From Burkholderia plantarii (lineage in GTDB: Bacteria > Pseudomonadota > Gammaproteobacteria > Burkholderiales > Burkholderiaceae), in assembly GCF_001411805.1 (NCBI RefSeq), contig NZ_CP007212.1:496001-560000 (forward strand): a DNA stretch of 64,000 bases, in the 5' to 3' direction. Positions 35,432 through 46,218 of the stretch are shown in pieces. The translations under genes were made by a program, and so were the position numbers. The number at the start of each line of letters is the position of its first letter. Position 1 is the first letter of the stretch. Below the pieces are notes generated by a model that did no database searches, was not told the origin of the DNA, and was given only the letters and a program-made list of their open reading frames with translations.

Positions 35432-36727
35432 TCAGCGCAGCAGCCCGCGCACGCCGCGCGGCGCGCGCGGCTTGAAGAGCTTGACGGTGCGCACGGCCTG
35501 ATCGTCGCTGCGCATGACCTCGAGCATCACGTCGCCGATCTTCATGCAGACGTCGCCGTCGGGGATTTCCTCGAGCACTTCGAGGATGAGCCCGTTGAGC
35601 GTCTTCGGCCCGGTGGTCGGCAGGCTCAGGTTCAGCCAGCGGTTCAGCTCGCGCAGCGGCATGCTGCCGGCGACGATGCATTCGCCGTTCGTGTTCCAGC
35701 CGCCGCGCGAGCCGCCACTGCGCGGCGTCGAGGTCGTGAATTCGCCGATCAGTTCCTCGATGATGTCCTCGGGCGTGACGAGCCCTTCGAGCTCGCCGTA
35801 TTCGTTGACGATCAACGCGGTGCGCTGGCGGCTCTCCTGGAAATACTGGAGCTGCTGGAATACCGCGGTGCCGGACGGCACGTAGTACGGTTCGGCGAGC
35901 AGCCCGCGCAGCGTGTCGCGGTCGAACTCCTGGTTGTGCAGCGCGGTCAGCGTCTTGCGCACGTGCAGCACGCCGAGCACGCGGTCGATGTCGCCCTGAT
36001 AGACGATCAGCCGGTTGTGATAGCAGGTCTCGAGCTGATGCAGGATCTCGTCGAGCGGCGCGTCGAAGTTCAGCGACTCGATCTGGCGGCGCGGGACCAT
36101 CACGTCGTCGACGGTGATGTTCTCGAGATCGAACAGGTTCAGCAGGATGCTGCGGTGCTTGGTCGGCATGAAGCTGCCCGATTCGAGCACGATCGAGCGC
36201 AGTTCCTCGGGCGAGAGCCGCTGGTCGCGCGCGCCCTTCGTGTTGATGCGCAGCAGGCGCAGGATGCCGTTCGCGAGCTGGTTCACGAACCACACCACCG
36301 GCTTCATGGCGCGCATCAGCGGTGCGATCACGAGGCTGGCCGGCAGCGCGATGCGCTCGGGGTAGGTCGCGCCGACGATCTTCGGCGTGATCTCGGCGAA
36401 CACGATGATCAGGAACGCGACGATCCCGGTGGCGATCGACAGCACCAGGTTGTCGTGGCCGAACGTGCGCAGCGCGATCGAGGTTGTCAGCACCGGGATG
36501 ATCGTGTTGAACAGGTTGTTGCCGATCAGGATCACGCTGAGCAACTGGTCGGTGCGCGCCAGCAGGCGCTGCGTGGTTTTCGCGCCGAGCGCGTTCTTGC
36601 TCGCGAGCAGTTTGAGCCGATGGCGGTTGAGCGCCATCATGGCTGTTTCAGAGATGGAGAAGAAGCTGGAGCAGAGAAGCAGGACGAAGACGGCGCAGAT
36701 CTGCGCCCATAAGGGAATGTGGTCCAC
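35432..36727 (-). CDS. HlyC/CorC-family membrane protein with CBS domains
   Basis: A 431-residue protein of the CNNM/CorC type. Its order is: DUF21 membrane domain (VFVLLLCSSFFSISETAMMALNRHRL, then several helices and FAEITPKIVGATYPE), a CBS pair (VMVPRRQIESLNFDAP to LVTPEDIIEELIGEF) and the C-terminal CorC_HlyC domain. Members are linked to Mg/Co efflux or resistance, but transport has not been shown for most. Start GTG 36727 is preferred to a longer in-frame ATG at 36856, since the extra 43 residues are Cys/Pro/Arg-rich and cover the likely promoter. Confidence 0.88.
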   Translation of the reverse strand: MDHIPLWAQICAVFVLLLCSSFFSISETAMMALNRHRLKLLASKNALGAKTTQRLLARTDQLLSVILIGNNLFNTIIPVLTTSIALRTFGHDNLVLSIATGIVAFLIIVFAEITPKIVGATYPERIALPASLVIAPLMRAMKPVVWFVNQLANGILRLLRINTKGARDQRLSPEELRSIVLESGSFMPTKHRSILLNLFDLENITVDDVMVPRRQIESLNFDAPLDEILHQLETCYHNRLIVYQGDIDRVLGVLHVRKTLTALHNQEFDRDTLRGLLAEPYYVPSGTAVFQQLQYFQESRQRTALIVNEYGELEGLVTPEDIIEELIGEFTTSTPRSGGSRGGWNTNGECIVAGSMPLRELNRWLNLSLPTTGPKTLNGLILEVLEEIPDGDVCMKIGDVMLEVMRSDDQAVRTVKLFKPRAPRGVRGLLR

Positions 36728-36763
36728 GCGGATCGGGATCGGTGAGGGTCGGCAATGAGGGTG

Positions 36764-36772
36764 ACTATAGCA
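36764..36772 (-). promoter_or_regulatory. Candidate extended -10 promoter of the CorC-like gene
   Basis: On the minus strand TGCTATAGT carries a TGN extension and a 5/6 -10 hexamer, 37 bp before the GTG start. No clear -35 is seen. It also argues that translation does not begin at the upstream ATG. Confidence 0.5.
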
Positions 36773-36840
36773 GAGGGTGACGCGGCACCCGGCACACGCC
36801 CGGGTGTCGGGATCTGGCGGCCGGCAAATCTCTGCTGAGC

Positions 36841-36872
36841 AAAAAAAACCGCGCAACGTGTGCGCGGTTTTT
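36841..36872 (-). terminator. Terminator after tRNA-Pro
   Basis: An 11-bp hairpin (AAAACCGCGCA 36845-36855 / TGCGCGGTTTT 36861-36871, loop ACGTG). On the minus strand it ends in a run of T from 36848 down to 36841. It lies just past the tRNA 3' end. Confidence 0.9.
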
Positions 36873-36879
36873 ACAAATC

Positions 36880-36956
36880 TGGTCGGGGTGAGAGGATTCG
36901 AACCTCCGGCCTCTACGTCCCGAACGTAGCGCTCTACCAGGCTAAGCTACACCCCG
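36880..36956 (-). tRNA. tRNA-Pro, anticodon CGG
   Basis: A 77-nt tRNA with encoded CCA (36882-36880). The acceptor stem is CGGGGTG / CACCCCG, the anticodon stem CTACG / CGTAG with loop TTCGGGA; the anticodon CGG is at 36922-36920 and reads CCG, the main proline codon in this GC-rich genome. The T loop GGTTCGAATCC is standard. It starts 30 bases past the polyprenyl synthase stop, so it may be co-transcribed with that gene. Confidence 0.97.
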
Positions 36957-36986
36957 ATTTGGACTCTTTTGCCACTTCTGTCTCGT

Positions 36987-37985
36987 TCAAGACTTTCGTG
37001 TCATCGAGTAAGAACATAATTTTAGCAGCGAGTTTTTGAAAATGGAAGAGGGGAACGAAAAAATTGCATCGGCGGCGGCCTGCGCTTCCTGACGCGCGCA
37101 TTCGAGCGTGTGATCGAGCGCGCCCGAACGCGTGATCGCGTCGAAGATCGTGTCGAAGCGGTCGGTGCCGCCCTGTTCGATTGCCTCGCGCGCGAGCGTT
37201 CGCTGTTCCGGCGTGCCGTGTTCGAGCAGGTGGATCAGCGGCAGCGTCGGCTTGCCCTCGCGCAGGTCGTCGCCGGCGTTCTTGCCCATCGATTCGGCGG
37301 TGCCCGCGTAGTCGAGCCAGTCGTCCATGATCTGGAACGCGGTGCCGATGCGGCGTCCGTATTCGGCGGCGGCGGCCTCGATGCTCGCATCGGCGCCGGC
37401 GAGCACGGCGCCCAGGCGCGCCGACGCCTCGAACAGCTTGGCCGTCTTGTAGCGGATCACCTGCATGTAGCGCGACTCGTCGACGTCGGCGTCATGCATG
37501 TTCAGCAACTGCAGCACCTCGCCCTCGGAGATGATCGTGGTGGCTTCCGAGAGGATCTCCATCACGCGCATCTTGCCGACGCCGACCATCATCTCGAACG
37601 AGCGAGAATAAAGATAGTCGCCGACTAGCACGCTGGCCGCGTTGCCGAACAGCGCGTTGGCGGTCTTGCGGCCGCGGCGCAGCTCCGATTCGTCGACCAC
37701 GTCGTCGTGCAGCAGCGTGGCGGTGTGGATGAACTCGACGACGGCCGCCAGCGTGTGCCGGTGGCTCGACGCGTCGCCGAGCGCGCCCGCGACGAGCAGC
37801 AGCAGCGCCGGCCGCAGCCGCTTGCCGCCCGCGCCGATGATGTATTCGGCAATCTGGTTGATCAGCAGCACGTCGGACGACAGGCTCTGCCGGATGACGC
37901 GGTTGATCTGCTCCATATCGTCGGCGATCGGAGCCAGCAGTTGCGCGGCGCTGAGGGAAGGGGAGGCAGTGGACGACATGATCAT
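36987..37985 (-). CDS. ispB: Polyprenyl (octaprenyl) diphosphate synthase
   Basis: A 332-residue trans-prenyltransferase that makes the ubiquinone side chain. Both Asp-rich motifs are visible: LLHDDVVDES (first DDxxD) and MDDWLDY (second), with GGKRLRPALLLL before the first. Octaprenyl length is inferred from Burkholderia using ubiquinone-8. Start ATG 37985 or the ATG two codons later (37979). It is divergent from rplU, as in E. coli, where ispB also neighbours rplU-rpmA. Confidence 0.94.
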   Translation of the reverse strand: MIMSSTASPSLSAAQLLAPIADDMEQINRVIRQSLSSDVLLINQIAEYIIGAGGKRLRPALLLLVAGALGDASSHRHTLAAVVEFIHTATLLHDDVVDESELRRGRKTANALFGNAASVLVGDYLYSRSFEMMVGVGKMRVMEILSEATTIISEGEVLQLLNMHDADVDESRYMQVIRYKTAKLFEASARLGAVLAGADASIEAAAAEYGRRIGTAFQIMDDWLDYAGTAESMGKNAGDDLREGKPTLPLIHLLEHGTPEQRTLAREAIEQGGTDRFDTIFDAITRSGALDHTLECARQEAQAAADAIFSFPSSIFKNSLLKLCSYSMTRKS

Positions 37986-38294
37986 GGAATTGGGTAGTGC
38001 GCGGGATTATAAGGCGATTCGACGCCGCGCCGGGCCGAAGCTTGGCGGATGGGCGGTTTTGACCGGGCGCGCGTGATGCGCGCCCGGCGTCACGCGGCCG
38101 TATGGCCATGCGGCTGGGGCGTGGATCAAGGCGGATCGCCTGCCCCGCCTGCCCGCTGGCGGGGTCGTATCGTGCGCGGCCGTGCCGCGAACGCGTTTCG
38201 TCAATAGGCTTTGACCGGCAAGCTAACTCTCTGTATAATCACGCGTTTTCCGTGCGTGGTGCATGGAGAAAACAGATCTAGAGTGAGGTTTGCA
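37986..38294. other. Divergent promoter region ispB / rplU
   Basis: No gene is present. A perfect TATAAT on the minus strand (38006-38011) can serve ispB. The rplU promoter is on the plus strand at 38211-38239. Between them is ordinary GC-rich sequence. Confidence 0.6.
38211..38239 (+). promoter_or_regulatory. Sigma-70 promoter of rplU-rpmA
   Basis: TTGACC (38211-38216) and a perfect TATAAT (38234-38239) with a 17-bp spacer, the best core promoter seen in the window, as expected for ribosomal protein genes. The leader to rplU is about 48 nt. Confidence 0.88.
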
Positions 38295-38606
38295 ATGTAC
38301 GCGGTCATAAAAACCGGTGGCAAGCAGTACAAGGTTGCCGTCGGCGAAAAACTGAAAGTAGAACAGATACCGGCAGACATTGACGCAGAAATCACGCTCG
38401 ACCAGGTTCTCGCAGTGGGCGAAGGCGAATCGATTCAGTTCGGTACGCCGCTGGTCAGTGGGGCTTCCGTCAAGGCTACCGTTGTGTCGCACGGTCGTCA
38501 TGCCAAGGTCACCATCTTCAAGATGCGTCGCCGGAAGCACTACCAAAAGCACGGCGGCCACCGCCAGAACTACACCGAACTGCGCATCGACGCGATCAAC
38601 GCGTAA
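38295..38606 (+). CDS. rplU: 50S ribosomal protein L21
   Basis: A 103-residue ribosomal protein, same length as E. coli L21. The N-terminus [14 protein letters not shown] and the C-terminal [21 protein letters not shown] are characteristic. The ATG at 38295 gives this N-terminus; the upstream open frame covers the promoter and is not coding. rpmA follows after 24 bases. Confidence 0.98.
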
Positions 38607-38630
38607 GCGCACCGGTCAAGGAGCTATCAA

Positions 38631-38894
38631 ATGGCACACAAAAAGGCAGGCGGGTCTTCCCGCAACGGCCGCGACTCCGAGTCGAAGCGCCTCGGCGTGA
38701 AGGTGTACGGCGGCCAGGCGATCAACGCCGGCGGCATCATCGTCCGTCAACGCGGCACGCGCATGCACCCGGGCGAGAACGTCGGCATCGGCAAGGACCA
38801 CACGCTGTTCGCGCTGATCGACGGCCACGTCAAGTTCGCAACGAAGGGCGCAGCGAAGAAGCACACGGTTATCGTCGTTCCGGCCGCCGCGTAA
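38631..38894 (+). CDS. rpmA: 50S ribosomal protein L27
   Basis: An 87-residue protein located at the peptidyl-transferase centre. [24 protein letters not shown] is the family start, without the cleaved leader seen in Firmicutes. AAGGAG precedes the ATG. It is the second gene of the rplU operon and is followed by a strong terminator. Confidence 0.98.
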   Translation: MAHKKAGGSSRNGRDSESKRLGVKVYGGQAINAGGIIVRQRGTRMHPGENVGIGKDHTLFALIDGHVKFATKGAAKKHTVIVVPAAA

Positions 38895-38924
38895 GTTCGC
38901 ACAGGCACGGGCTGCATAGCCGGA

Positions 38925-38958
38925 AAGGCCCCGCGGCGACGCGGGGCCTTTTCTTTTG
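38925..38958 (+). terminator. Terminator after rpmA
   Basis: Perfect 10-bp stem AAGGCCCCGC / GCGGGGCCTT (38925-38934, 38941-38950), loop GGCGAC, then TTTCTTTT. It separates rplU-rpmA from obgE, which must therefore have its own promoter or depend on read-through. Confidence 0.92.
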
Positions 38959-39068
38959 CGCGTCGTCGCGCGCCGGGTCGGTCCGACCGCGGCAACCCGG
39001 CCGAACGGCCGATTGGTCAAGCGCGGCGCCACGCGGCACAATATTGGTTCAATTCAGGCGGAGCTTGA

Positions 39069-40193
<1,125 letters not shown>

Positions 40194-40387
40194 GCCAGCC
40201 TCGGAACCGGTGGTTGAACCGGTAAATGGACCAGTAAGCAGGCCGGCCGGCGCGATATCGGACCCGGCGCTCGCACCGGTCGTCGTGCCGACGCGCCCGC
40301 ATCGGCGCTGGTCCGCATGCCGCGCGGCGCGCTAGCGTTCGCCGCGCCCCGATTTTCTTGCGCCGCATTGACAGGAGTTCGCGCACG

Positions 40388-41506
40388 ATGCGTTCGATCA
40401 TCGCCGATTCGAAGCGATTGGTTGTGAAGGTGGGTTCCAGCCTCGTCACCAACGACGGGCGCGGGCTCGATCATGCGGCAATCGGCCGTTGGGCCGCGCA
40501 GATCGCGGCGCTGCGCGACGCCGGCAAGGAGGTCGTACTGGTCAGCTCCGGCGCGATCGCCGAGGGCATGCAGCGGCTCGGCTGGAGCAAGCGGCCACGC
40601 GAGATCGACGAGCTGCAGGCCGCCGCCGCGGTCGGCCAGATGGGGCTCGCGCAGGTCTACGAGAGCCGCTTCGCCGAGCACGGCATCCGCACCGCGCAGA
40701 TCCTGCTCACGCACGCCGACCTGGCGGACCGCGAACGCTACCTGAACGCGCGCTCGACGCTGCTCACGCTGCTGCGCCTTGGCGTGGTGCCGATCATCAA
40801 CGAGAACGACACGGTCGTCACCGACGAAATCAAGTTCGGCGACAACGACACGCTCGGCGCGCTCGTCGCGAACCTGATCGAAGGCGACGCGCTCGTGATC
40901 CTGACCGACCAGACCGGCCTCTTCACCGCCGATCCGCGCAAGGATCCGGCCGCCACGATGGTGCGCGAGGCCGATGCCGGCGCGCCCGAACTCGAGGCGA
41001 TGGCGGGCGGGGCCGGCTCGAGCCTCGGCCGCGGCGGCATGCTGACCAAGATCCTCGCCGCCAAGCGCGCCGCGCACAGCGGCGCGAACACGGTGATCGC
41101 GAGCGGGCGCGAGGCCGAAGTGCTGGTGCGGCTCGCGCACGGCGAAGCGATTGGTACGCAACTGATCGCCCGCACCGCGCGGATGGCCGCGCGCAAACAG
41201 TGGATGGCCGATCACCTGCAGGTGCGCGGCCACGTCGTCATCGACGCCGGCGCGGTCGAGAAGCTGACGGCCGGCGGCAAGAGCCTGCTGCCGATCGGCA
41301 TCGTCGCGGTGCAGGGCGTATTCGCGCGCGGCGAGGTGATCGCCTGCGTGGACGACGCGGGACGCGAGGTCGCGCGGGGCCTCACGAACTACAGCAGCGC
41401 CGAGACCCGGCTGATTCAGCGCAAGCCGAGCGGCGAGATCGAGACCGTGCTCGGCTACATGCTCGAGCCGGAGCTGATCCATCGCGACAATCTCGTGCTG
41501 ATCTGA
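40388..41506 (+). CDS. proB: Glutamate 5-kinase (ProB)
   Basis: A 372-residue kinase for the first step of proline synthesis. The amino acid kinase domain starts with [19 protein letters not shown] and contains [20 protein letters not shown] and [13 protein letters not shown] [13 protein letters not shown]; a C-terminal PUA domain follows ([25 protein letters not shown]). ATG 40388 with an AGGAG site is chosen over an in-frame ATG 30 bases earlier. proA is not adjacent. Confidence 0.96.
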   Translation: MRSIIADSKRLVVKVGSSLVTNDGRGLDHAAIGRWAAQIAALRDAGKEVVLVSSGAIAEGMQRLGWSKRPREIDELQAAAAVGQMGLAQVYESRFAEHGIRTAQILLTHADLADRERYLNARSTLLTLLRLGVVPIINENDTVVTDEIKFGDNDTLGALVANLIEGDALVILTDQTGLFTADPRKDPAATMVREADAGAPELEAMAGGAGSSLGRGGMLTKILAAKRAAHSGANTVIASGREAEVLVRLAHGEAIGTQLIARTARMAARKQWMADHLQVRGHVVIDAGAVEKLTAGGKSLLPIGIVAVQGVFARGEVIACVDDAGREVARGLTNYSSAETRLIQRKPSGEIETVLGYMLEPELIHRDNLVLI

Positions 41507-41542
41507 CGCAGCCCACGGCACGCGGCACGCGCCGTCACGACA

Positions 41543-41573
41543 AAAAGCCCGCGTTCGCGGGCTTTTCGTTTTC
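41543..41573 (+). terminator. Bidirectional terminator between proB and the CNP1-like gene
   Basis: Stem AAAAGCCCGC / GCGGGCTTTT (41543-41552, 41557-41566) with loop GTTC. A and T runs flank it on both sides, so it can stop transcripts of both convergent genes. Confidence 0.9.
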
Positions 41574-41605
41574 CTGACGATGGGAAGCGCCGGGGCGCCG
41601 ACGCG

Positions 41606-42175
41606 TCAGCGCACCTGCTGGTTCAGGATCGTGCGATGGGCGCGCAGGTTGTCGATGATCGTGCCGGTCTTCGCGGCGGGCATCTTGTTCGCGCAGAAGT
41701 AATCCTGATAGAGCGCCGCGTGGTACGCGTTCAGGTTGCCGTTCTCGATGCGCTGCCAGTCGGTTGCGACGGTGCGGTCCCAGCCGTCGTGATCGGCGTT
41801 CAGCGCCGCGTACTGGCGCCATTCGTAGGTGTCGCAGCGGATCCCTTCGTAGATCACGTTGCGCGCGCCGGCCGGGCTCGTGATCACCGAGGTGTAGCGC
41901 ACGATGCCGTCACTGCCGACGGCGATCGACTTCTCGTCGACGAAGAACTTGAGCGGCGAGTTCTGCGAGACCTCGAACGACAGCAGGTTCGAGGGCTGCG
42001 GCAGCGGCGGCAGGGTATCGACGGTGTTCTCGTGCCAGGTCGGCTGGCGGTCGAGCAGATAGACGAACGCGCTGTCGTCCTTGTTGGACGGCTGGCTGGG
42101 CGACTTCGAATGGGCGCAGCCGGCGAGTGTGGCAACCGCGGCAAGCGACGCCGCGGCAAAAGCGAACGATTTCAA
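41606..42175 (-). CDS. CNP1-like lipoprotein of unknown function
   Basis: A 189-residue predicted lipoprotein. With TTG 42175 as start it has a clean lipoprotein signal (KSFAFAAASLAAVATLAG before Cys20, lipobox LAGC), and GAGGTG lies six bases before that TTG. A longer in-frame start at 42205 would add ten residues before the signal. The mature part contains SVITSPAGARNVIYEGIRCDTYEWR, which fits the CNP1-like family of neisserial and betaproteobacterial proteins; their role is not established. It lies before rppH on the same strand's downstream side. Confidence 0.8.
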   Translation of the reverse strand: MKSFAFAAASLAAVATLAGCAHSKSPSQPSNKDDSAFVYLLDRQPTWHENTVDTLPPLPQPSNLLSFEVSQNSPLKFFVDEKSIAVGSDGIVRYTSVITSPAGARNVIYEGIRCDTYEWRQYAALNADHDGWDRTVATDWQRIENGNLNAYHAALYQDYFCANKMPAAKTGTIIDNLRAHRTILNQQVR

Positions 42176-42256
42176 ATTGCACACCTCGAAAAAAGGGCGC
42201 GGCAAACGCTGCCGCGCCCGGACATGCCTGATTTTACCTACCCGGTCGGCCGGATA

Positions 42257-42889
42257 TCAGTCGCGCAACAGGAAGCCGCCCGGTGCTTCATCGAACGGGC
42301 TCGCGCCCGGCTCGACCTCCGAACAGATCTGCGACGGATCGACCGGCTGGACGCCGATCACGCGAGGATAACGCGTCGGTCGCGCCACCCGCATCTTGTT
42401 GTCGGGCCGCTGCGCCGGCCGGCGCAGGAAACGCGACAACTCCGTCAACGCCAACTGATAGACATCCCGCTTGAACTCGATCACCGCGTCGAGCGGCACC
42501 CAATACTCGTTCCAGCGCCAGGCGTCGAACTCCGGGTGGTCGGTTGCGCGCAAGCAAATGTCGCAATCGCGTCCGACCATCCGCAGCAGAAACCAGATCT
42601 GCTTCTGTCCGCGATAATGCCCGCGGACCTCGCGCTTGATGAACTTGTCAGGCACCTCGTAACGCAACCAGTCGCGCGTGCGACCGATGATCTTGACGTG
42701 CTCCGGCAACAGACCGGTTTCCTCGTGCAACTCCCGGAACATCGCCTGCATCGGGGTCTCACCATACTTGATGCCCCCTTGCGGGAATTGCCAGGAATGC
42801 TCACGAAGCCGTTTGCCCCAAAACACCTCATTGCGCGCGTTCAGCAGGATGATGCCGACGTTCGGGCGAAAGCCTTCACGATCCAGCAT
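42257..42889 (-). CDS. rppH: RNA pyrophosphohydrolase (RppH)
   Basis: A 210-residue Nudix enzyme that removes pyrophosphate from mRNA 5' ends and starts decay. The N-terminus [21 protein letters not shown] and the Nudix box [23 protein letters not shown] are typical. It is longer than E. coli RppH (176): about 50 extra C-terminal residues, rich in Pro and acidic residues, follow the catalytic domain, a feature common in betaproteobacteria. A TATAAT on the minus strand at 42923-42928 may be its -10 element. Confidence 0.94.
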   Translation of the reverse strand: MLDREGFRPNVGIILLNARNEVFWGKRLREHSWQFPQGGIKYGETPMQAMFRELHEETGLLPEHVKIIGRTRDWLRYEVPDKFIKREVRGHYRGQKQIWFLLRMVGRDCDICLRATDHPEFDAWRWNEYWVPLDAVIEFKRDVYQLALTELSRFLRRPAQRPDNKMRVARPTRYPRVIGVQPVDPSQICSEVEPGASPFDEAPGGFLLRD

Positions 42890-42922
42890 ACAACCACCTT
42901 CGAATCCTTTAAAATTGCTTTG

Positions 42923-42928
42923 ATTATA
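42923..42928 (-). promoter_or_regulatory. Possible -10 element of rppH
   Basis: A perfect TATAAT on the minus strand 34 bp before the rppH start, within an AT-rich patch. No good -35 hexamer was found at standard spacing. Confidence 0.5.
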
Positions 42929-43109
42929 AACAGATAACGGGCGCCGCGCACCGCAATGGGCCGAATCTCGGCGAGGTGCGTCGGCTACACTGTCCCCGAT
43001 TCGTCTGCTACGTCATCTGCGGCGCAGCCTCGTCTTGCTCGCAGCTTTCCATTACTTTTCGCTTTTTTCTGGCGGCCCGGATTGGGCCGCCGTTTCTGGA
43101 ACTGTCCGC

Positions 43110-44846
43110 ATGAAAGCCTCCCGTTTCTTTATCGGCACCCTGAAGGAAGCACCCGCCGACGCCGAGATCGTCAGCCACAAACTGATGGTGCGCGCCGGCA
43201 TGATTCGCCGCATCGCCGGCGGTATCTACAACTATCTGCCGATCGGCCTGCGTTCGATCCGCAAGGTCGAGGCGATCGTGCGCGAGGAGATGAACCGGGC
43301 CGGCGCGATCGAGCTGCTGATGCCGGCGGTGCAGCCGGCCGAGCTCTGGCAGGAGTCGGGGCGCTGGGAGCAGTACGGCCCGGAGCTGCTGCGCTTCAAG
43401 GACCGCAAGGACAACGACTTCGTGATCGGGCCGACGCACGAGGAGGTCGTCACCGACATCGCGCGCAACCAGATCAAGAGCTACCGTCAGATGCCGGTGA
43501 ACTTCTACCAGATCCAGACCAAGTTCCGCGACGAGATTCGCCCGCGCTTCGGCGTGATGCGCGGCCGTGAATTCATCATGAAGGACGCGTACTCGTTCGA
43601 CAAGGATCAGGCCGGCCTCAAGGAGTCGTACCGCAAGATGTACGACGCCTACGTGCGCGTGTTCACGCGCATCGGCCTCGAGTTTCGCGCGGTCGCGGCC
43701 GACAACGGCTCGATCGGCGGCAGCGGCTCGCACGAGTTCCACGTGATCGCCGACACCGGCGAGGACGCGATCGCCTACTGCCCGACCTCCGACTTCGCCG
43801 CCAACGTCGAGGCCGCCGAGGCGCTGCCGCTGATCGCGAGCCGCGCGGCACCGGCCGAGGCGATGGCGAAAGTGGCGACGCCGGGCAAGGCGAAGTGCGA
43901 GGCGGTGGCCGAGCTGCTGAACATCCCGCTCGAGCGCACCATCAAGTCGATCATCCTGGCCACCGAGAACGAAGGCGCCGAGCCGACCATCTGGCTGCTG
44001 ATGCTGCGCGGCGATCACGATCTCAACGAGATCAAGGCCGCCAAGCAGCCGGGTCTGGCCGGCTACCGGATGGCCACCGAGGCCGAGATCGTCGAATGGT
44101 TCGGCACGCCGCCGGGCTACCTCGGCCCGGTCGGCACGAAGAAGCCGGTCAAGGTGATCGCCGATCGCACGGTCGCGAACATGAGCGATTTCGTGGTCGG
44201 CGCGAACGAGGTCGACTACCACATCGCCGGCGTGAACTGGGGTCGCGACCTGCCGGAGCCGGTGGTCGCCGACCTGCGCAACGTGAAGAAGGGCGATCCG
44301 TCGCCGGACGGCAAGGGCGAGATCGACATCTGCCGCGGCATCGAGGTCGGCCACGTATTCCAGCTCGGCACCAAGTATTCGAAGGCGCTGAGCGCGACCT
44401 TCCTCGACGAGGGCGGCAAGCCGCAGCCGATGGAGATGGGCTGCTACGGCATTGGCGTGACGCGGATCCTGGGCGCGGCGATCGAACAGAACTTCGACGA
44501 CAAGGGCATCATCTGGCCCGAGGCGATCGCGCCGTTCGAAGTCGTGCTCTGCCCGATGGGCTACGACCGCAGCGAACTGGTGCGCGAGGCGGCCGACAAG
44601 CTTTACGCGGAACTGTCGGCGGCCGGCATTGACGTGATCCTCGACGATCGCGGCGAGCGCCCCGGCGTGATGTTCGCCGACTGGGAGCTGATCGGCGTGC
44701 CGCATCGTCTCGTGATCGGCGAGCGCGGCCTGAAGGACGGCAAGATCGAGTACCAGGGCCGGCGCGACACCGAAGCCACGCTGCTGCCGGCCGATGGTGC
44801 GGCCACGACCGTGATCGGGACGGTGCGTGCGGCGCTCGCGCGCTGA
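43110..44846 (+). CDS. proS: Prolyl-tRNA synthetase (ProS, bacterial type)
   Basis: A 578-residue class II synthetase. Motif 1 region [23 protein letters not shown], motif 2 [25 protein letters not shown] and motif 3 [17 protein letters not shown] are visible, with the YbaK-like editing insertion between motifs 2 and 3 (around residues 225-400, [20 protein letters not shown]). ATG 43110 gives the family N-terminus [15 protein letters not shown]; the in-frame ATG at 43035 would add an unlikely extension. It is divergent from rppH. Confidence 0.97.
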   Translation: MKASRFFIGTLKEAPADAEIVSHKLMVRAGMIRRIAGGIYNYLPIGLRSIRKVEAIVREEMNRAGAIELLMPAVQPAELWQESGRWEQYGPELLRFKDRKDNDFVIGPTHEEVVTDIARNQIKSYRQMPVNFYQIQTKFRDEIRPRFGVMRGREFIMKDAYSFDKDQAGLKESYRKMYDAYVRVFTRIGLEFRAVAADNGSIGGSGSHEFHVIADTGEDAIAYCPTSDFAANVEAAEALPLIASRAAPAEAMAKVATPGKAKCEAVAELLNIPLERTIKSIILATENEGAEPTIWLLMLRGDHDLNEIKAAKQPGLAGYRMATEAEIVEWFGTPPGYLGPVGTKKPVKVIADRTVANMSDFVVGANEVDYHIAGVNWGRDLPEPVVADLRNVKKGDPSPDGKGEIDICRGIEVGHVFQLGTKYSKALSATFLDEGGKPQPMEMGCYGIGVTRILGAAIEQNFDDKGIIWPEAIAPFEVVLCPMGYDRSELVREAADKLYAELSAAGIDVILDDRGERPGVMFADWELIGVPHRLVIGERGLKDGKIEYQGRRDTEATLLPADGAATTVIGTVRAALAR

Positions 44847-44888
44847 GCCCGTGACAGACGCGGGCGGGACGGTGTGATGCCGGGCAGC

Positions 44889-44924
44889 ATTGGAATCGGA
44901 ATTGGAATCGGAATTGGAATCGGA
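44889..44924 (+). repeat. 12-bp tandem repeat, three exact copies, before marC
   Basis: ATTGGAATCGGA is repeated three times without any mismatch between proS and marC. The array ends 24 bases before the marC start, so it lies in the intergenic or leader region and not in a coding frame. Confidence 0.92.
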
Positions 44925-44948
44925 ACGGGCAGGGAGGGCCGATAGCGG

Positions 44949-45551
44949 ATGGAATACAACTTCGTGTCGGCCACGGTGCTGCTGCTGCTGATCACCGATC
45001 CGCTCGGCAACATCCCGCTGTTCATCGCCGCGCTGCGCGATGTGCCGGGCGAGCGGCGCGTGCGCGTGATCCTGCGCGAGGTGGCGATTGCGTTCGTGAT
45101 CCTGCTCGTGTTCATGGTAGTGGGCGACCGCTTCCTGCGCATGATGAGCCTCACCGACCTGTCGTTGCGGATCGGCGGCGGGATCGTGCTGTTCCTGATC
45201 GCGCTGCGGATGATTTTCCCGCATCCGGACGGTGCGTTCGGCAGCGATCCGCGCGCGGGCGGCGAGCCGTTCATCGTGCCGCTCGCGATCCCGGCGCTGG
45301 CCGGCCCCTCGGCGCTCGCCACCGTGATGCTGCTGACCTCGCAGGCGCCGGGCAAGACGGTCGAGTGGATCGGCGCGCTGACGGTCACGATGCTGGTCTG
45401 CGCGGCGGTGCTGGTGCTCGCGGGACGGATCCAGAGCTGGCTCGGCGAGCGCACGGTGATGGCGTTCGAGCGGCTGATGGGGCTTGTGCTCGTCGCGATC
45501 TCCGTGGAGATGATCCTGGCGGGGATCCGTGCGTTCTCGCATCAGCTGTAA
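44949..45551 (+). CDS. MarC-family integral membrane protein
   Basis: A 200-residue protein with about six membrane helices and the MarC/YchE/YhgN signature: LLITDPLGNIPLFI near the N-terminus, repeated as IVPLAIPALAGPSALATVMLL in the second half. Once thought linked to multiple antibiotic resistance, the family has no settled function. It follows proS after the 12-bp repeat and ends at a perfect terminator. Confidence 0.88.
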   Translation: MEYNFVSATVLLLLITDPLGNIPLFIAALRDVPGERRVRVILREVAIAFVILLVFMVVGDRFLRMMSLTDLSLRIGGGIVLFLIALRMIFPHPDGAFGSDPRAGGEPFIVPLAIPALAGPSALATVMLLTSQAPGKTVEWIGALTVTMLVCAAVLVLAGRIQSWLGERTVMAFERLMGLVLVAISVEMILAGIRAFSHQL

Positions 45552-45581
45552 GCTGCGGGACGCCGGCCCGGCCGGCGCATG

Positions 45582-45623
45582 AAAAAACGGCTCGCGTAGC
45601 GCTACGCGAGCCGTTTTGCTTTT
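45582..45623 (+). terminator. Bidirectional terminator between marC and hpt
   Basis: A perfect 34-bp palindrome, AAAACGGCTCGCGTAGC (45584-45600) followed by its reverse complement (45601-45617), then GCTTTT. A-rich and T-rich flanks suit both convergent genes. Confidence 0.92.
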
Positions 45624-45666
45624 GGGGCGCCGCCGGGGCGCCCGAGGGGCCAGGCCGGCCCGAGGC

Positions 45667-46218
45667 TCAGGCCTCGGCCGTCAGCGCGCGGATGGTCGGC
45701 AGGTTGCGCCAGTAGCCCTTCGCGTCCATCCCGCAGCCGAACACGTAGCGATCCGGCACCGAGAACCCGCAGAAATCGGGGTGCAGCGGCTTGGCCTTGG
45801 CGAGCGTCTTCTCGCAGAGCACGGCCGACAGGAAGCGCTTGGCGCCCATGTCGAGGATCCGGTCGCGGATCGCGGCCATCGTCTCGCCTTCGTCGAGGAT
45901 GTCGTCGAGCACGATCACGATGCGGTCCTTGACCGACTCGCGCGGCGCCACGCGCCAGTGCATCTCGGGGCTGCCCTGGGTGGTGTTGCGGTAGCGCGTC
46001 AGGTGGATGTAGTCGAACTCGAGCGGGAAGTCGAGGTGCGGCAGCAGCATGCCGGTGAACACGGCCGCGCCGCCCATCACCGACAGCACGAGCGGGAACG
46101 CCTCGCCGATTTCGTCGCGGATCGCCGAGGCCATCCGGCCGATCGAGGCGCTGACCTCGTCGGCGGAGACGATCTGTTCGGAATGCTGGAATATGTGGAG
46201 GGCTTCTTCGCGATTCAT
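45667..46218 (-). CDS. hpt: Hypoxanthine-guanine phosphoribosyltransferase
   Basis: A 183-residue purine salvage enzyme. The PRPP-binding motif IVIVLDDILDEGET is near residue 98, preceded by the flexible-loop region and followed by FCGFSVPDRYVFGCGMD. ATG 46218 (MNREEALHIFQHSEQI) is chosen over a longer frame whose 29 extra residues are Arg/Pro-rich. It lies 128 bases downstream of ffh on the same strand. Confidence 0.92.
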   Translation of the reverse strand: MNREEALHIFQHSEQIVSADEVSASIGRMASAIRDEIGEAFPLVLSVMGGAAVFTGMLLPHLDFPLEFDYIHLTRYRNTTQGSPEMHWRVAPRESVKDRIVIVLDDILDEGETMAAIRDRILDMGAKRFLSAVLCEKTLAKAKPLHPDFCGFSVPDRYVFGCGMDAKGYWRNLPTIRALTAEA

